NCBI RefSeq assembly: GCF_902806685.2
Contig: NC_048556.1
Span: forward strand, 5,270,001 to 5,334,000
DNA from: Maniola hyperantus
Lineage: Eukaryota > Arthropoda > Insecta > Lepidoptera > Nymphalidae
Reading direction: 5' to 3'
DNA: 64,000 nt
Shown here: positions 9,539 through 22,678 of the stretch, one piece after another
Layout: each line of letters opens with the position of its first letter
How positions within the stretch are numbered: position 1 is the stretch's first letter
The notes under the pieces: generated by a model
Databases searched by the model: none
The model's input: only the letters and a program-made list of their open reading frames with translations
Told to the model about the DNA's origin: nothing
Position numbers and translations under genes: made by a program

Positions 9539-12500
9539 ATGAGGTGGATTCTGTTGATATTTTTAGGTGAGTTTTTTTTAATGTTTGATTGGATTTTAGC
9601 CTTTATTATTTAGTAGGATAGCATTCAGAGTTGTATTTAGATACCTGCATATTTTTTTGGACCTTAATTAAATTTGTTTTAAACTGAATGTCGCGGCCGG
9701 CTCAGAATTTATTTAAAAGTGGACTAGCTCTTATCCGTGACTTTATCCGCTCAAAATAGTTTTTAGCTTCCCTAGGATTGAGATATTTTTCCAAGATAAA
9801 AGTTGTAAAAGACCTTCCCTAGGATGCAAACTCTCCTGTGTGTCGGTTAAGCAGTGAGATTACAAACAGATAGACATGCTTTCGGGTTACATATTTTATA
9901 AGGTCGCTTCCCATACGCGATATAATAGGTATAGTCCGCGTCAGGTTGAGATGGCAATCGGGATATGAGGCGGGGGGGACGCCCAACACCCGCAAGTCAC
10001 CGGCGCTCGTACGCGCCGGGTTAGCGTGGGGCCTGTGCGGGTGTGCGGGGCGTTCCCTTCCCGATTTCCATCTCGACCTGTCGCATACTATAGGTACCTA
10101 CTAGGTATGAAGTACCGAGGTACTAAAGTAAGTAGGTTTCGCCGGGAGACATTTTAGAAAGTCTAACACCAGAATTGATTTACGAGTGAGTGGACCTGGA
10201 CTTTCCACTGCTAATAATAAATCTTAGCATCTTATTACAACCATGGAATACAAAATACCCACTTTGCAAACAAATGCTCTGGTACCAAGCAAGTTAAGTA
10301 CCTACCTACTAAGTAAGTAACGTCATAGGATGAATACGGAACAACCCGTATAAATGTCTGGTAGGCTAAAATTACGTCGAAAGAGGGTGTTTCCCTATTC
10401 GCATACTTATAATAAAAAATACATTATACCTAAGCTGTTATCAGTGATACGAATTTGCATAAAATTGGAATAAAAGTTCATATTGATTTTAGAACTTGGG
10501 TAGATACCTACCCATCAATATCATATGTAATTATCTTATAGTAGGTCGCAGAGAGGTTAATATAATGATTAATGATAATAACTAGCATATTATTTATAAT
10601 AACATTATGCGTAAACATAATTATGGGTTAACACAGATGACTTGGGACTTTCAAAATATAAATAACTTTTACCCGCATTTTAAAAACCCCGCGAGAAATA
10701 CATAATTTAAAAAATCCATTGACTTATATCGAGTTTGTTTGTCTAAGAAGTCTATGATGATAAAATCTAGCTACCTAAAGTTTTCTGGTGAACCTTGCAT
10801 AAACCGTTAGATTTACCTAGGTACCCATATGAAAACAACGTGCTGTGGAATATATTCTTCTCAAATACTATATCTTCCAAGATTAACTCATCGTCACTCA
10901 ACTCAACACCTGCCCCTGAACACGGGTCTCCTCTCAGAATGAGAAGCATTTAGGCTCTAATCCACTACGCTAGTCAAGACAGACGTGGATTGACAGGCTT
11001 TATATAGGTAAGTTTACCTTTGAGAACATTATGGAGAATTCTGATGCTGCATTTCTTACGGTGTTTTCTTTCAAATTTAAAGCAGGTGATAGGTACCTAT
11101 TGTAATAAAATTTATTTTTTATTTTTATTGACACTTTATTGCACACAACACAAAGTAAACATTGAAAAAACACAATACAGGATCTTATTCTAATAGAACT
11201 GATGTAGCATGCAAAGGCGGCCTTATCGCTAAAGCGATCTCTTCCAGATTTAATGCACATACACCAATTCAGGAAAGTTACAGGGGCATAGACCGAGATC
11301 GAACCCGATTAGGAGGACGAAGTCTTAACCACTAAACTTTTCTCACGTACCTACATACCTACTGTCATTGCTAAGATAACTCAATACAGCGAAAATCAAA
11401 TTGTGAATAGGTGATATCTGTGTGAAGCCGGGGCGGGTCGCTAGTGTTATTTAAAATTAATTTGTCCGATTCTACTTCCGTGATTCGAGCTGGTACCTAC
11501 CTATTTCTATCGCGCTAGGTAAATTAAAAAAATTCCACTCATCAATAAAATCAATATTTTAACCTAATTTGACTGTTTTGTCTCTTTTTAGTTTCCTCAA
11601 TCTATAATTATCATAAAATTAACTATTTGACTGTTATCTATAGAAGCTATTAAGTGCTATTAAGTTAGGCAGGTAGGTACACATTCTGTGCAGGCATCAG
11701 AAAAATTAACACTATCATCATGAACTTCTAACCGGTTTTAAATATCATCAGCACACAAATCTCGATCTCACGATTGGCTCTGGTTTTCCCCTTAATTTTA
11801 AATAAAATTCTAAGATACATAGTTATTTACTTAAGTAGTATTTTTTATTTATTATATAGGTAGGTTCTTTTATTCTATACGTTCATGATGTATGTAAGTA
11901 TAGCTGTATATTAGTTAAAAAACCCATGCAGTAATCCATTTTAAACCGCTTTGGCATACCAAATTGTAAAGCTAATAATATAAATAAGCGGGCGAAGCGG
12001 GCGATGCGGGCCGGGCGGGTCAAATAGCCGCTTCGTTGCATCATACGGCAATGTACCTACCTACCTTAGCGTGTACAAAACAAACGGCAATTTTGGCGTA
12101 AAATTTTGAATCATAAAAGGCGGCTTGACCACCGGTCATGGCCCGTGCCAGTGGCGTGCAGTTCATAGAGGCATAAAAGTACTGCTTACCCTAGTTGAAA
12201 TGACCAGTGCCCATTTTTCTTTATGACCTGCCATTCAGTAGGTCTATATAAGGTGTATCTAAGGCCTATCTTACTAATGCTTACCCTGTTTTCAAACTCT
12301 GTGCACGCCACTGGCCCGTGCGTTACGATACGATCCATAAGGTGCAACGTACACCAGCTGAGCCAAATCACGGCGTCTTTCTTGATTACAACTCAAAATA
12401 GGTATGCTTTATTTATTCTTTGGAATAATGGACAGGGCGTGCAGTAAGTAGCACAAATCGCAACGGCAGAAGTCGGTGGAAGACAGGAGAGCGGACATTG

Positions 12501-15500
12501 TGTCCTATAGTTATTTTCCATAGGGAACAGTAGCGACGATATATGTGACAGAAGTAACGTAGGTAACTCCTACGCGCGCTGCTCAGTGTGCATGCCGATC
12601 CTCGTATTACAATTCCTGATTTCTGCTATTCATTCTATTCCTTTGAGAATTTTGAAACTAAATGACTCGCCAAAGAACTAGAGTAACCGACATAGCTCTC
12701 AAGTCTCAAGGCTAACATTGTGTCTGACGATCGTTGGACGTTGGAGTCATAAGTTTCTCGAGTAGAGAGTAGAAGACCACGGCTTGCTAAACGGAGCGTA
12801 AGACGCCCTCCAGCAAGGTGGAGAGGCGATATGGCCGTTAGGATGGCTGGCATCGATTGGATGCTAAAAGTGGAAGATAGGCAAGTTGGCGCAACATCGA
12901 AGACGACTAAGTATGTCTAACAGTGGGTGCATATTGGCTGAAGATGAATTTCTGCCATCGCGCGTTGTACACGATATGGTTTAGTTAAAATCTATCAAGT
13001 GCATTCTATGCATGATGCAAATTGCAACGCTGCTTGGTTGATAGTTTATCGTATCCTGCATGATATAATTTTTGCGCCCATGAACTGCATATCTTGTCCG
13101 TCCTTCACCTATTTATATTTACTATCAAACCACTATCCAACCATAAAGTGGTATAAGTATTTTAAATTCTTAGTTTTAATACATTGTTTTGTTTGCGAGC
13201 TGACCAACTCTTAATTTCTAAAAATTTAAATTTTCGTAATGCTAATTTCTAAGTTAGGAATAATTCCAGTCGGCAAATTAGGTACTCTTTTGTTTAATTT
13301 GGAGTTTGACTCTATCTACATTCTAGGTATTTGGATTCAGGCGGCGCAAGACCGTATAGCGTGTGGAAGTCCCTACAAGAGACCTATGTCCAGCAGTGGA
13401 CGTCTATCGGTTGATGATGATGATGATAATATTCAAATTACGAGAACATTGATCATTGCATTGGTCTTATCAGATCGATACTACACTTGGCATACCTGAT
13501 GTTGCACTCCAGAATGCCGCGTGACTACAAATGCCTTAACCCTTGATTGCGATCTCACCTGTGGTAACGGTTGACGCAGCCCATGATGGAAGCAGGTGCA
13601 GGCTAAGCTGGAAGGGGTATAGCAGTTTTATGAAACTAATATTCCTAACATTTTCTACGCGGTGTCGTCCATAAACCGCTTGGCGGTACATTTTTGCCGG
13701 TATCAAATTGGCTAAACATTCGTGAGATGTCGGTGTTCTGTGGCAAAGATAAACTATTACAAAGTACTTTAGAATCGTCAAGTGTATTCCCTTCCTTTCT
13801 ACTGAGGGAAACCAGCGAGAAACTCGGCGGTTACTCTTTCAAAAATGTACTTACTTAAAATGAACTTTCTTGTTTTAGTGCCAGCAACGATATGCAGTCC
13901 AAACGCCGCTATCTCACCAGAGTTATTAGAAACGGTGTTCGGTATTCCCAATAATGGGAGCGTCCCACTAGCGGCACCTGTTCAGGCCAAGCCAATATCG
14001 CCAGAGGCCATTGCTGCCGCTTTGCCAGCTGAGGCCATTGCTGTGTCAGATTACTCCGATGTCGTAGAGCCCTCCTACACCCCGTCTGTTGCTGACTACG
14101 ATAAATTTGATTGGACGCTCACAAAGGTAAATAAAAATAAATATAGGTAAGCTATCTTTAAAATTGAATTATACTTATGCAAATAGCCGTTAGTATAAAA
14201 CTTTAAAATTAGTTGCTTATTCATGAATTGTAAAATTTCTTGAACCCGAAGGTAATTCGGTAGGTATTCATATAAATTCAAGAAAATGGATTTCTTATAC
14301 AAGATCTGCGAAACAAATCTGGGAATGCCCCCAGAAGACTGTTTAGGTTTCCTGATAAGTTCACTTTCCAAACTTTGACTATGTATAAGTCCCGCAAATT
14401 GCTATTGCGCTTGAACCATGTCTTATTAACATCGAAATGACTTCATTTGACGTATATTTAAGTAAAAATATACCATCAGCTCGAAACTTCAGTCTAGTGC
14501 TGACGTCACTAAAATGGTGGCCACGCGCATTAGCAATTTGCGTGACTAATACTTCTTGATCTTAGTCTAAGTAGGTAGGTATATTCTTGATACTACAATA
14601 ATAATTTATTAATACTACACCTGATGATAACAGTAAACTCTGTGTTTCACAACTTACTCTTATTTTACAGCGTGTAGCGTTCAGTTCGAAGGAGAACTTC
14701 CTGTTGTCTCCGCTAGGGCTCAAGCTGGCCCTTGCGATCCTCACAGAAGCGGCCACTGGAACCACGCAAACCGAGCTCTCATCTGTTCTTGGCTTCGACA
14801 CTGACAGTAAAGTGGTCAGGAGAAAGTTCGAGATCATCTTGGATTCTTTACGGGTATGTCTTACAAATAATTCAAATTGGTGATACTTAGGAGAGTGACA
14901 GAGGGACTAAAAATCATATTCTTTCCTGTTCAAATCCGTTTTATCGATTTTGACGAAAATTAATCAAAATTCAAAATTCAAATGATTTATTCAAAATAGG
15001 TAATAAATTACTCTTTTTGATTGTCAGTTGTTGGATTTGTAAGATATACTTAGTGTTGATAATTATTACGCAAACTTAAAACTAAAGCTACGACGGTTCC
15101 AAACGCGCCCAGGTCTGAGAAGAGCCTTGGGGAGCCCTAATACAGATAGCTAGAATCCCGAGGAAGGATATAATGGAGGCTACTTTTGGTCAGGATTTTT
15201 AAAACCTAAATGTGGCCGTGGACGAGGTTGTGGGCATTACTTACTTGGTATACAGCTAGCTTGTATCTTGGAAACGGCCAAAGGGTACTTTTATCCCGGA
15301 AAATCAAAGAGTTCCCACGGGATTTTTTAACACCTAAATCGATGCAGGCGAATTCGCGGGTATCATGTACCTAATCCTCAAATAAAGAGATTTTTTTGGA
15401 AATTCTATGTCTTGGAGTCTCAACTCTCAATTGATGGTTTCCACTGTTGAAAACACTATAATTTATGCATATAATTCTCATAATAAAATGTTTGTTATTT

Positions 15501-18500
15501 CCAGACAAAGTCCTCACACTATGTACTGAACCTAGCCAGCAGAATATACGTCGGAGCGAACGTGGTACCGCTGCAGCATTTTGCATCCCTTTCCGAGAAA
15601 TACTACAAGACTGAAATTAAGAACTTGGATTTCACCTATCCTGTGGGCGCTGCGTATTACATCAATGAATGGGTCAATAGCACGACTGGTGGAAAAATTT
15701 CCGATTTAGTTAACTCAGGTGTGTTATGAGTGATGATTAATCTACCTGCTACTTAGTAATTATTTATTTTTAGTTACTTTTAGGTATGGCCACAATACAT
15801 ACAAAGCGCGATGTGGCAGTAGGGTAGACAATGGGCTATTCGAATTTAAAACAGTCCCGTAACTGAATGACGCACAAAGATTTGTTTGGAAGAAATGTTC
15901 TCTGATCACCCTAGGGATGCACTTAGGAAGAATTTTGAGAAATTACAACAGGATCTTCAAAAACGTAAATCCACGCAGATCCAGGGAGATGTATTCAGTA
16001 GACCAATAAGATTATTAAAAGATGATGTGATACTTTTTCAGTTAGGGAGCCCGTCCATAGCTCTATATAATGGTGCCTAGACGAAATTACAATTTCTTTT
16101 AGGTATAGCAAAACAAACTTACTGTCCCTTGGATTCCCACTCATCAAAAGGGCTCTTTCTATAGATCGAAGTGTTTTCTAAAATAATTAAATTTTAATTC
16201 CAGATGACGTGTCAGGGGTGTCCGCTTTAGTATTAAACACGATATTCTTCAAAGGCACCTGGCAACGCCAGTTCAACCCTAACGTTACTAAGCCTGATGT
16301 GTTCTATACCTCAGCCACTGAAAAGAAAGAAGCTCCCTTCATGCGTTTAAGAGACAAGTTCTTCTATGCTGAATCTAACAAGTTTAATGCCAAAATCTTG
16401 AGGATGCCATATTTGGTAAGTGCCTATATCTAATTGTACATCTATCTATTTCTAAGTGCAAATATCTAATTATAAAATGGCACCAATGGCGCAATATTTT
16501 TGATTGATAAGCCGAATAAACGTGTCAGTTATTTGTAGTTTATGCCGATTTTCGTGGCGCAGTTGTAAACGCCGTGGACATATAAAAAAGAAGTCCTGGG
16601 CCCGATTCCCGCTTGGATCAATTTTGGGAAGTTTATCGGTTGAGGTCTGGTTTTGATGGGAAACTTCGGCAGTTGTTAGTTACCATCCTACTCATCCTAG
16701 GCAAAGTCCGATTCTCGAGAAACGATTTGGGGGGATAGGATAGCCCGCTTTCATCCTAGACTGCATCATTAAGTGAGGTAGCAGTCATGAACAAATCTAT
16801 CTAGAAATTAAAATTTTCTAAATCGACTTCAGCATTGCACCAAGTAGATCGTAAGACCAGCGTGATTCTTCAGGTTAATTTATTTACGTAATACTTTTTT
16901 CAGGGCAACAAATTCGCCATGTACGTCATAATACCGAACTCGCTGACCGGTCTGCCAGATATCTTCAACGAGCTGACAGAACTGCGCAGCGAACTTTACT
17001 ACCTTCAGGAATACCTCGTAGATGTCACACTGCCGAAGTTCCAGTTTGAGTACACTTCGATATTGGACGGAATCCTTCGAGATGTAAGTCTCACGTTTAA
17101 AACCTACTCGTTAAATTTCTTGCTGATTTTCAATTACAGAACCAAAGTACCTACTTCAATCAGCAATGCTATGGCAGTTTGAGAATTAAATTAATTTGAG
17201 AAGTGAATTGCAAAATTGGCGTCAATCGATCTAAGTCTTGTGCTGAATGCACATCGATGGAAAATGCGTTTGCCACGCGTGGCTAGCCTGTAATGTGTAA
17301 TCGGCACAATAAGTCTTTTACCCATTAGACGATACTAATGGGTAAAAGACTTATTAGGTGTTGCCGAGATAGCCTCTTGGTTGACGTCCACCTAATCGGG
17401 AGGTCAGAGGTTCGACCCCGGACACGCACCTAATTTTATTTAAGTAGGGTACAGCTACGAAACATCATGGGATGATTTTAGATTTACGCCAAAATAATTG
17501 TCTCGCACTAATATAATATATTATCGTTGCCTTAAAATTGAAATGGCCGTGATTGTTTTAATTGATCATGATTTTCACCGATAAAAGTATGAATAACGAT
17601 CCTTACCTAATTAGGTACATTACACCCCTTTCTTACGAAATATTTTCCATCTGGTTGTCCAATATCCTAATGTCAATTGTGTAAGCCTTTAGATTTAAAA
17701 TTGGATCATTTTTAATGCAAAAATGCGGATATCCTAGGCTGTGAGTTACCTACCTAGTAACACAACCGTTTTATAAGTTACATTTATATTGACTTGTTAA
17801 GCAGTTTCGCTACGGTATATAGCGATACAGATTTATTTATTTTTCCTTCTGATTCAATGAAGGAACAATTCTCGTAATCTTTTCCTCCTCACGACACAAT
17901 AATAATATGCACTGACGACATAAGCAGTGTAAATGACAATTTGGGTATTTCCTCAATTTGTTTACGACTGATTGCATTCACACCAAAGATTTCTATGTCC
18001 GTAGGGACCACTGTGTTTGGTTTTAATTCTTTATACTTAATTCGCGGAATAATAATATTATATTGACTTTTTTCTTTTATATTGTTATAAGTATAAGTTA
18101 AGTAGGTACTTACTTAAAAGTACCTATTCTCCGTTATATGATTAACTGGCTGAAAATCTGGCTAATTTAGGTCTTTAAAAATCCCGTGGAAACTCTGATT
18201 TTCCGCGTAGCTTTTGTCACTCAGGTCTTTAACTACCTATACCCATGCAAAAAAATCACGTCGTCGATCTGTTGCCTGCCGTTGCTCCGTTGAGACGTGA
18301 TTGAAGGACATACCTACCAACAAACCAATAAACCAACAAACAAGCACACTTTCAATTACATTATAAATAATGTGGGTGATATTGATAGAAGGATTCACGA
18401 CCGTGGGCAATGGGGTCAAGTGCGAGTCAGACTCGCGCACCGAGGGTTCCGTATTTACTACAGAAGAAGAAAAACGCTAAGAATCACTTTTGTTAACGAA

Positions 18501-20078
18501 CCGCAAAACTAACTTTTTTGTAGATGTTTATTGTTAACTAGCTGGTGCCCGTGATTTCGTCCGCGTGGATTTAAGTTTAAAAAAAATCCCGTGGGAACTT
18601 TTTGATTTAAATTGATACGACTTAAATTGATATAACTTTACTTTCAGTTGGGTATTCGGCAAGCGTTTGAGGACACGGCGTCCTTCCCCGGCATCTCTCG
18701 CGGCCAGGGACTGGATAACCGGGTGAAGATCTCCAGGGTTCTGCAGCGATCCGGCATTGAAGTCAACGAACTAGGCAGTGTCGCCTATTCTGCCACAGGT
18801 ACCTACCTACACAAGCCAATGCATAATCTTTTATTAGTATAATATAACGGCCATCGATGATGACGGTGAATACTAAGCTAAGGTCCAGTTGCATGACAGG
18901 CGGTTAAATTAACGTTAAACTTCAACCTCTAAAAAAAGCAAAGTGGTTTCTATAAGTCCGTATTTATATCGTATATTGATTTGTATCGCCCATATCACCA
19001 TTTCGCTTTTGTTGATGGTCATAATTTAACGGTATCCATAACTTAAGCGCCAGTCATGAAATTGCACATAAGTATGGCAGTAAAATGTAAAAAATTAGCC
19101 AGTAAAGTTTCTGTTTTTGGTCGTAAGTTTAAGTTAGGTTCTTACCACCTATCACGTTCCCTGAACCCTAAAGTTTATAAGGTCGTGAAAATAAATTACC
19201 TAACTTGAAACTATTTAACTGCATGCATAATTACTTAGATACCTTATACACACTACTTCTACCCTAATTGATCAAGTTTCGAGTTGATTAATTTGTAACC
19301 GTAGCTTAAGTTAGAACAAATCTATCGGAATTCCGCAAGCAGCATAAATCGATGACGTTTTGTCCGCTCAGGTAACATTTCAAAATGTCACATTAGAGTG
19401 GTTTTTCCTGTTGTTTTTTTCTGCGGAATTCAACTATGTAATACTTACAATTTTTTGGTCCTGGGGTAAAATATTCGCAGTGTCTATTCATCGTTGCACT
19501 TCGAAGAATAGTAATTGGACCTTATCGTCGTCATCGGTGCGTCGTCGTCTAGTCCACTACGAGTATGTTCTTATCTTTCATTGATGTTGATGAATGATGA
19601 CTTACTGACATGGTTGATAGTGTGATTAACTGACTGATTGATTGAGTCATTCGTTAGTGGGGGCTCAATGATATTCGTTTTTGAAATAGCCTACTCCAGA
19701 AGACCCGCTTCTGGCTTTGCGCTTTACAATAATATTCTGGGGGTACTTAAACAAAGACTGCGTGGAGTCGGAGTAGACGAATTTAATTCTGGGCTACCCG
19801 TCCCGTCTGGGCGTCCCGACGATTATATTAAAATACTAAAATATTCTTCGGGGGCATCGATTAATAGACACTTTCTAAAAAACTTCTAAACCTTATTTTT
19901 TTTCTGTACAGAGATCGCCCTCGAGAACAAATTTGGCGAAGATTCAATGCCGAACGCTGAAGTAATAGCGAACAGACCGTTCCTCTTTTTCATACAAGAC
20001 GAGGCCACTCGACAGCTGCTGTTCACTGGACGAGTGTCCGACCCCGCCATCATTGACGGAGCTTTCAAAATGCCATAG
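9539..20078 (+). CDS. Serpin A, secreted serpin-family protein
   Basis: Serpin fold protein, 460 aa. Exons: 9539-9566, 13879-14126, 14671-14853, 15505-15718, 16204-16415, 16904-17083, 18648-18798, 19912-20078, all GT-AG and in phase. The start MRWILLIFLVPATICS is a signal peptide, split by a phase-1 intron as in serpins B and C. An Ala/Pro-rich N-terminal extension (about 20-75, with a doubled EAIA motif) precedes the core. Core landmarks are ENFLLSPLGLKLALAIL, YYINEWVNSTTGGKISDLVN, LVLNTIFFKGTWQRQFN, KFAMYVIIPN and the closing NRPFLFFIQDE with LLFTGRVSDP. The loop hinge VNELGSVAYSAT keeps Gly at P15 and Ser at P14 but has Tyr at P11. The loop is about 5 residues longer than in alpha-1-antitrypsin; counting from the hinge puts Lys-Phe near P1-P1'. 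Inhibitory activity is uncertain. The loop is split by an intron; no alternative last exon is seen. Confidence 0.9.
9930..10092. mobile_element. GC-rich foldback element, complete copy
   Basis: 163 bp in serpin A intron 1. Ends tatagtccgcgtcaggttga and ccatctcgacctgtcgcata are inverted. This uninterrupted copy shows the pre-insertion layout of the element at 7000-7498. Confidence 0.8.
10905..11340 (-). mobile_element. tRNA-derived SINE split by another insertion
   Basis: The SINE core (cacgggtctcctctcagaat; gagatcgaacccgattagga; head ttaaccactaaac) is broken between about 11105 and 11235 by an A/T-rich piece. That piece contains ttattgcacacaacacaaag and aaaggcggccttatcgctaa, a separate retroposon tail common in moths. 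The segment lies in serpin A intron 1. Confidence 0.7.
12149..12313. mobile_element. hAT-type MITE with 8-bp target duplication
   Basis: 165 bp with ends CAGTGGCGTGCA and TGCACGCCACTG (perfect 12-bp inverted repeats). It is flanked by GCCCGTGC at 12141-12148 and 12314-12321. It lies in serpin A intron 1 and has no transposase. Confidence 0.9.
13340..13432 (+). mobile_element. LINE 3' tail fragment with (GAT)n
   Basis: Matches the last part of the LINE at 21477-21885 (gcgcaagaccgt, gtggaagtccctacaagaga, cagtggacgtctatcggttg) and ends in gatgatgatgat. It lies in serpin A intron 1. Confidence 0.75.
13535..13760 (-). repeat. Dispersed retroposon tail
   Basis: Minus-strand relative of the element at 60383-60690: aacccttgattgcgatctca, ctggaaggggtatagcagtt and cataaaccgcttggcggtac are shared in diverged form. 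Related scraps occur near 27250, 27600 and 40740. Confidence 0.55.
14383..14551. mobile_element. Palindromic MITE, second copy
   Basis: Inverted relative to 6453-6609. It has the same ends (tataagtcccgcaaattgct / tagcaatttgcgtgactaat) and the interior tcagtctagtgctgacgtca. It lies in the serpin A intron between exons 2 and 3. Confidence 0.8.
16550..16780 (+). mobile_element. Second tRNA-derived SINE family
   Basis: Head tcgtggcgcagttgtaaacg (box A) and cccgattcccg (degraded box B), followed by gggaaacttcggcagttgtt and atcctagactgcatcattaa. It resembles the body of 60383-60690. It lies in the serpin A intron between exons 5 and 6. Confidence 0.55.
17362..17440 (+). mobile_element. tRNA-like SINE head
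   Basis: gagatagcctcttggttgac and gaggttcgaccccggacacg resemble box A and box B of the main SINE family. The body is missing. Confidence 0.5.
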
Positions 20079-20104
20079 TATTCTTATAAACCTTAGATAT
20101 AAAA

Positions 20105-20110
20105 AATAAA
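20105..20110 (+). promoter_or_regulatory. Polyadenylation signal for serpin A
   Basis: AATAAA 27 bp after the stop codon of serpin A, implying a very short 3' UTR. Confidence 0.6.
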
Positions 20111-21848
20111 ACATACCTAATTGCAATCATTGCGCAGACGAGGGACAGCTCTAAGTTGTCTGGTACCCACCTAAGCAGAGTGAAGCGGAAATGTTAGACT
20201 AAACAAATTATTGATTATGCCCGCGACTTCATCCGCGTGGACTACACAAATATCAAAATCAAAATTTACCCGCTTAGGGGTTGAATTATCACAAATCCTT
20301 TTGAAAAAACGGATGTCTACGTCACAATAGAGTCTGCATGCCAAATTTCAGCCCGATCCGTCCAGTAGCCTGAGCTGTGCGTTGATGGATCAGTAAGTTA
20401 TTTCATATTATTGTTAGATGAGATGTAGATCAGATGCTAATTTTTTTCAGACATCTACAATAATAATCTGAGTGGTCTCCGCCCATCTCTGCTTTGATGT
20501 ATATCAGACCTTACTAAAAAAGGTATGCCGATGATCGTTCATCCTCCCCTGTCTGCACATGCTCTAAAGTGGATATAGCATCAGTTAAACAAAGCATAGG
20601 TAGTCTACTAATAAAACAATTATTTGAACTTCCTGATTCCAGGCTAGGTACTTACTTGATTTTTCAAAATTCAATGTGATCAAAGTACTGCACCCTCGGT
20701 AAAATAATTATTTCGCAAATGTTTACTATTATTTGTTATTGTTGCATATAATAACACCACTGCCCTCTATCTTATTAAATAGTGTACTTATTGATATTGA
20801 AGGATCAATGGAATAATTAATAGCACCGTAATGCCATTTAGCGTATTATTCTATTTGGAATGTTATAACAACAAAACAAGATTTACTCATTACTGTAAAT
20901 ATACGATAAAATAAAGACTTTTTATCAAACTTATACGAGCATTTTTTCTTGCAATTTTTATTAATCAAAGCGCTAAAGTCTACACAGATGATCTGCATTT
21001 GGACTGCAGTGGAAATGTAACCCTAATGTTCGATATAATTAACCTAAATTCACGCGACACAAACAAGATGTCGTTGTAGTTTTCAACTCAGTTTTCAACA
21101 AAACTTGTAAAAAAAACTTCTCAATTAAACATTATTATCGAATTTCATCCTTGTATTGCCATATTGCCTTTGTTTCAGACATATTTTATCTCTCTTGTAA
21201 ATGCAAACCTTAGATTAAGGATTGGTCTCCGCAATGCATTAGGTATTTCAGACTTGCTTCAGACATATTTTTTATCTCTCTTGTGTTGGCAAATAGAAGA
21301 ACGCTACAGTCGGAGCGTAGCTACTTAGTTCACTCTGGCGTAGCGGGGGCCAATCCTTAATCTAAGAGAAGAACCAACAATTTTTTACTAGTAAGTAGGT
21401 ATATACTAATAAATAATAACAAGTAAGTATATAATAAGTAAGTATATACTACTTAGTAAGTATAGTAAGTGTAAGTATGGGCCTCATAAGAAAGCTCAGA
21501 GTCACTCAGCGGGCGATGGAGAGAGCTATGCTTGGAGTTTCTCTAAGAGATCAAATCAGAAATGAGGAGATCCGTAGGAGAACTAGAGTAACCGACATAG
21601 CTCAACGGGTTGCGAAGCTGAAGTGGCAATGGGCTGGGCACATAGCTCCTAAAACCGATAGACGTTGGGGTCCCAAGGTGCTAAGATGGCGACCTTGCAC
21701 CGGAAGACGCAGCGTTAGAAGACCTCACACTAGGTGGACGGATGACATCAGACGAGTCGCAGGGAGCCGCTGGATTCAGACGGCGCAAGACCGTGGCGTG
21801 TGGAAGTCCCTACAAGAGACCTACATTCAGCAGTGGGCGTCTATCGGT

Positions 21849-21885
<37 letters not shown>

Positions 21886-22620
21886 GTAAGTATATTTCAC
21901 AAGTTTACGATCAGTTTTTCCTATTACGATCAAATTTTTGGTGTAAATGTCTGTCGCGTCGGATTGCGGTTCCATCGTGCGTGGAGTGTGAGGGAAACTA
22001 GTCCATCTGGATTTTTTAATGATAATTAAATCCCATGAGAACTCTTTGGAAAAGGACTCACACACTTTAGGACTCAGAAAACCGAGTCCTAAAGTGGCCT
22101 ACCTATGTCCTTTTCCAGGATGCAAGCTATTTTTGTACCAAATTTCGTCAAAATCAGTTGAACGGATGGGCCGTGAAAAGATAGCTACATAGCACTCAGC
22201 TAGCAGACAGACACACTATCGCATTTATAATTTTACTATTAATCTCCTTTACGAAGGACATCACAGTTTGAAGCCGTTGAAGCTTTCTTTCTTATTAGTA
22301 GTAAGGCTTGTTCTCTTTGTCTATTAATTCGTTTACAATACTTACTTCCATTCGGAAGGATTCAAAGTAAATAACAACTTTGAACTCTTAATTTAATACA
22401 TACCTACCTTCGTATCCATTAAAGAATCGCGTCGAACCACAGTCCGTTTTTATAGGTATGAGCAAACCGGTTGCGAGACAATTTATAACAATTTACCTCT
22501 ATAAGTACAAAGCATTCGTTCTGCATCGTTCCTCGTTCTTTTCACACCAATCACATATTTTGTTTACGTTCATTCATTATTTGCTAATCAAGCATTGAGG
22601 TAAAAACGAGTTGGCGACCG
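20111..22620. other. Serpin A / serpin B intergenic region
   Basis: No host gene. It contains a dispersed repeat (20218-20400), a palindromic segment (about 21208-21367, arms ccttagattaaggattggtc and ggccaatccttaatctaaga), low-complexity aagtaagtata runs at 21390-21476, a LINE 3' end (21477-21885) and another dispersed repeat (22010-22235). Just upstream of serpin B, ATTTATATAATTT (about 22636-22648) may be a TATA-like element. Confidence 0.55.
21477..21885 (+). mobile_element. 5'-truncated LINE, C-terminal end of its reverse transcriptase protein
   Basis: An uninterrupted frame of 124 codons reads MERAMLGVSLRDQIRNEEIR, AKLKWQWAGHIA, RWTDDIRRVAGSRW and QQWASIG. This is the C-terminal end of the 'endonuclease-reverse transcriptase' LINE proteins abundant in Lepidoptera. 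It stops at tga inside a (GAT)n tail. Truncated copies lie at 13340 (+), 39655 (-) and 45285 (+). The clade cannot be fixed from this part. Confidence 0.85.
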
Positions 22621-22678
22621 CACGTTAGACAAGTAATTTATATAATTTCGGCAGTGTTTGCGAAAAGTTCACGTCTTC

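Noticed and set aside
15886..16080. 64-codon frame MEEMFSDHPRDALRKNFEKL and onward
   Set aside because: It reads somewhat like protein, but it lies in a serpin A intron, has no splice sites fitting the gene, and no family was recognised. Possibly a transposon scrap.
18799..19911. Search for a second reactive-loop exon for serpin A
   Set aside because: No other segment in this intron encodes a PFxFFI-type C-terminus after an acceptor. The open frame at 19638-19889 has no serpin motif.
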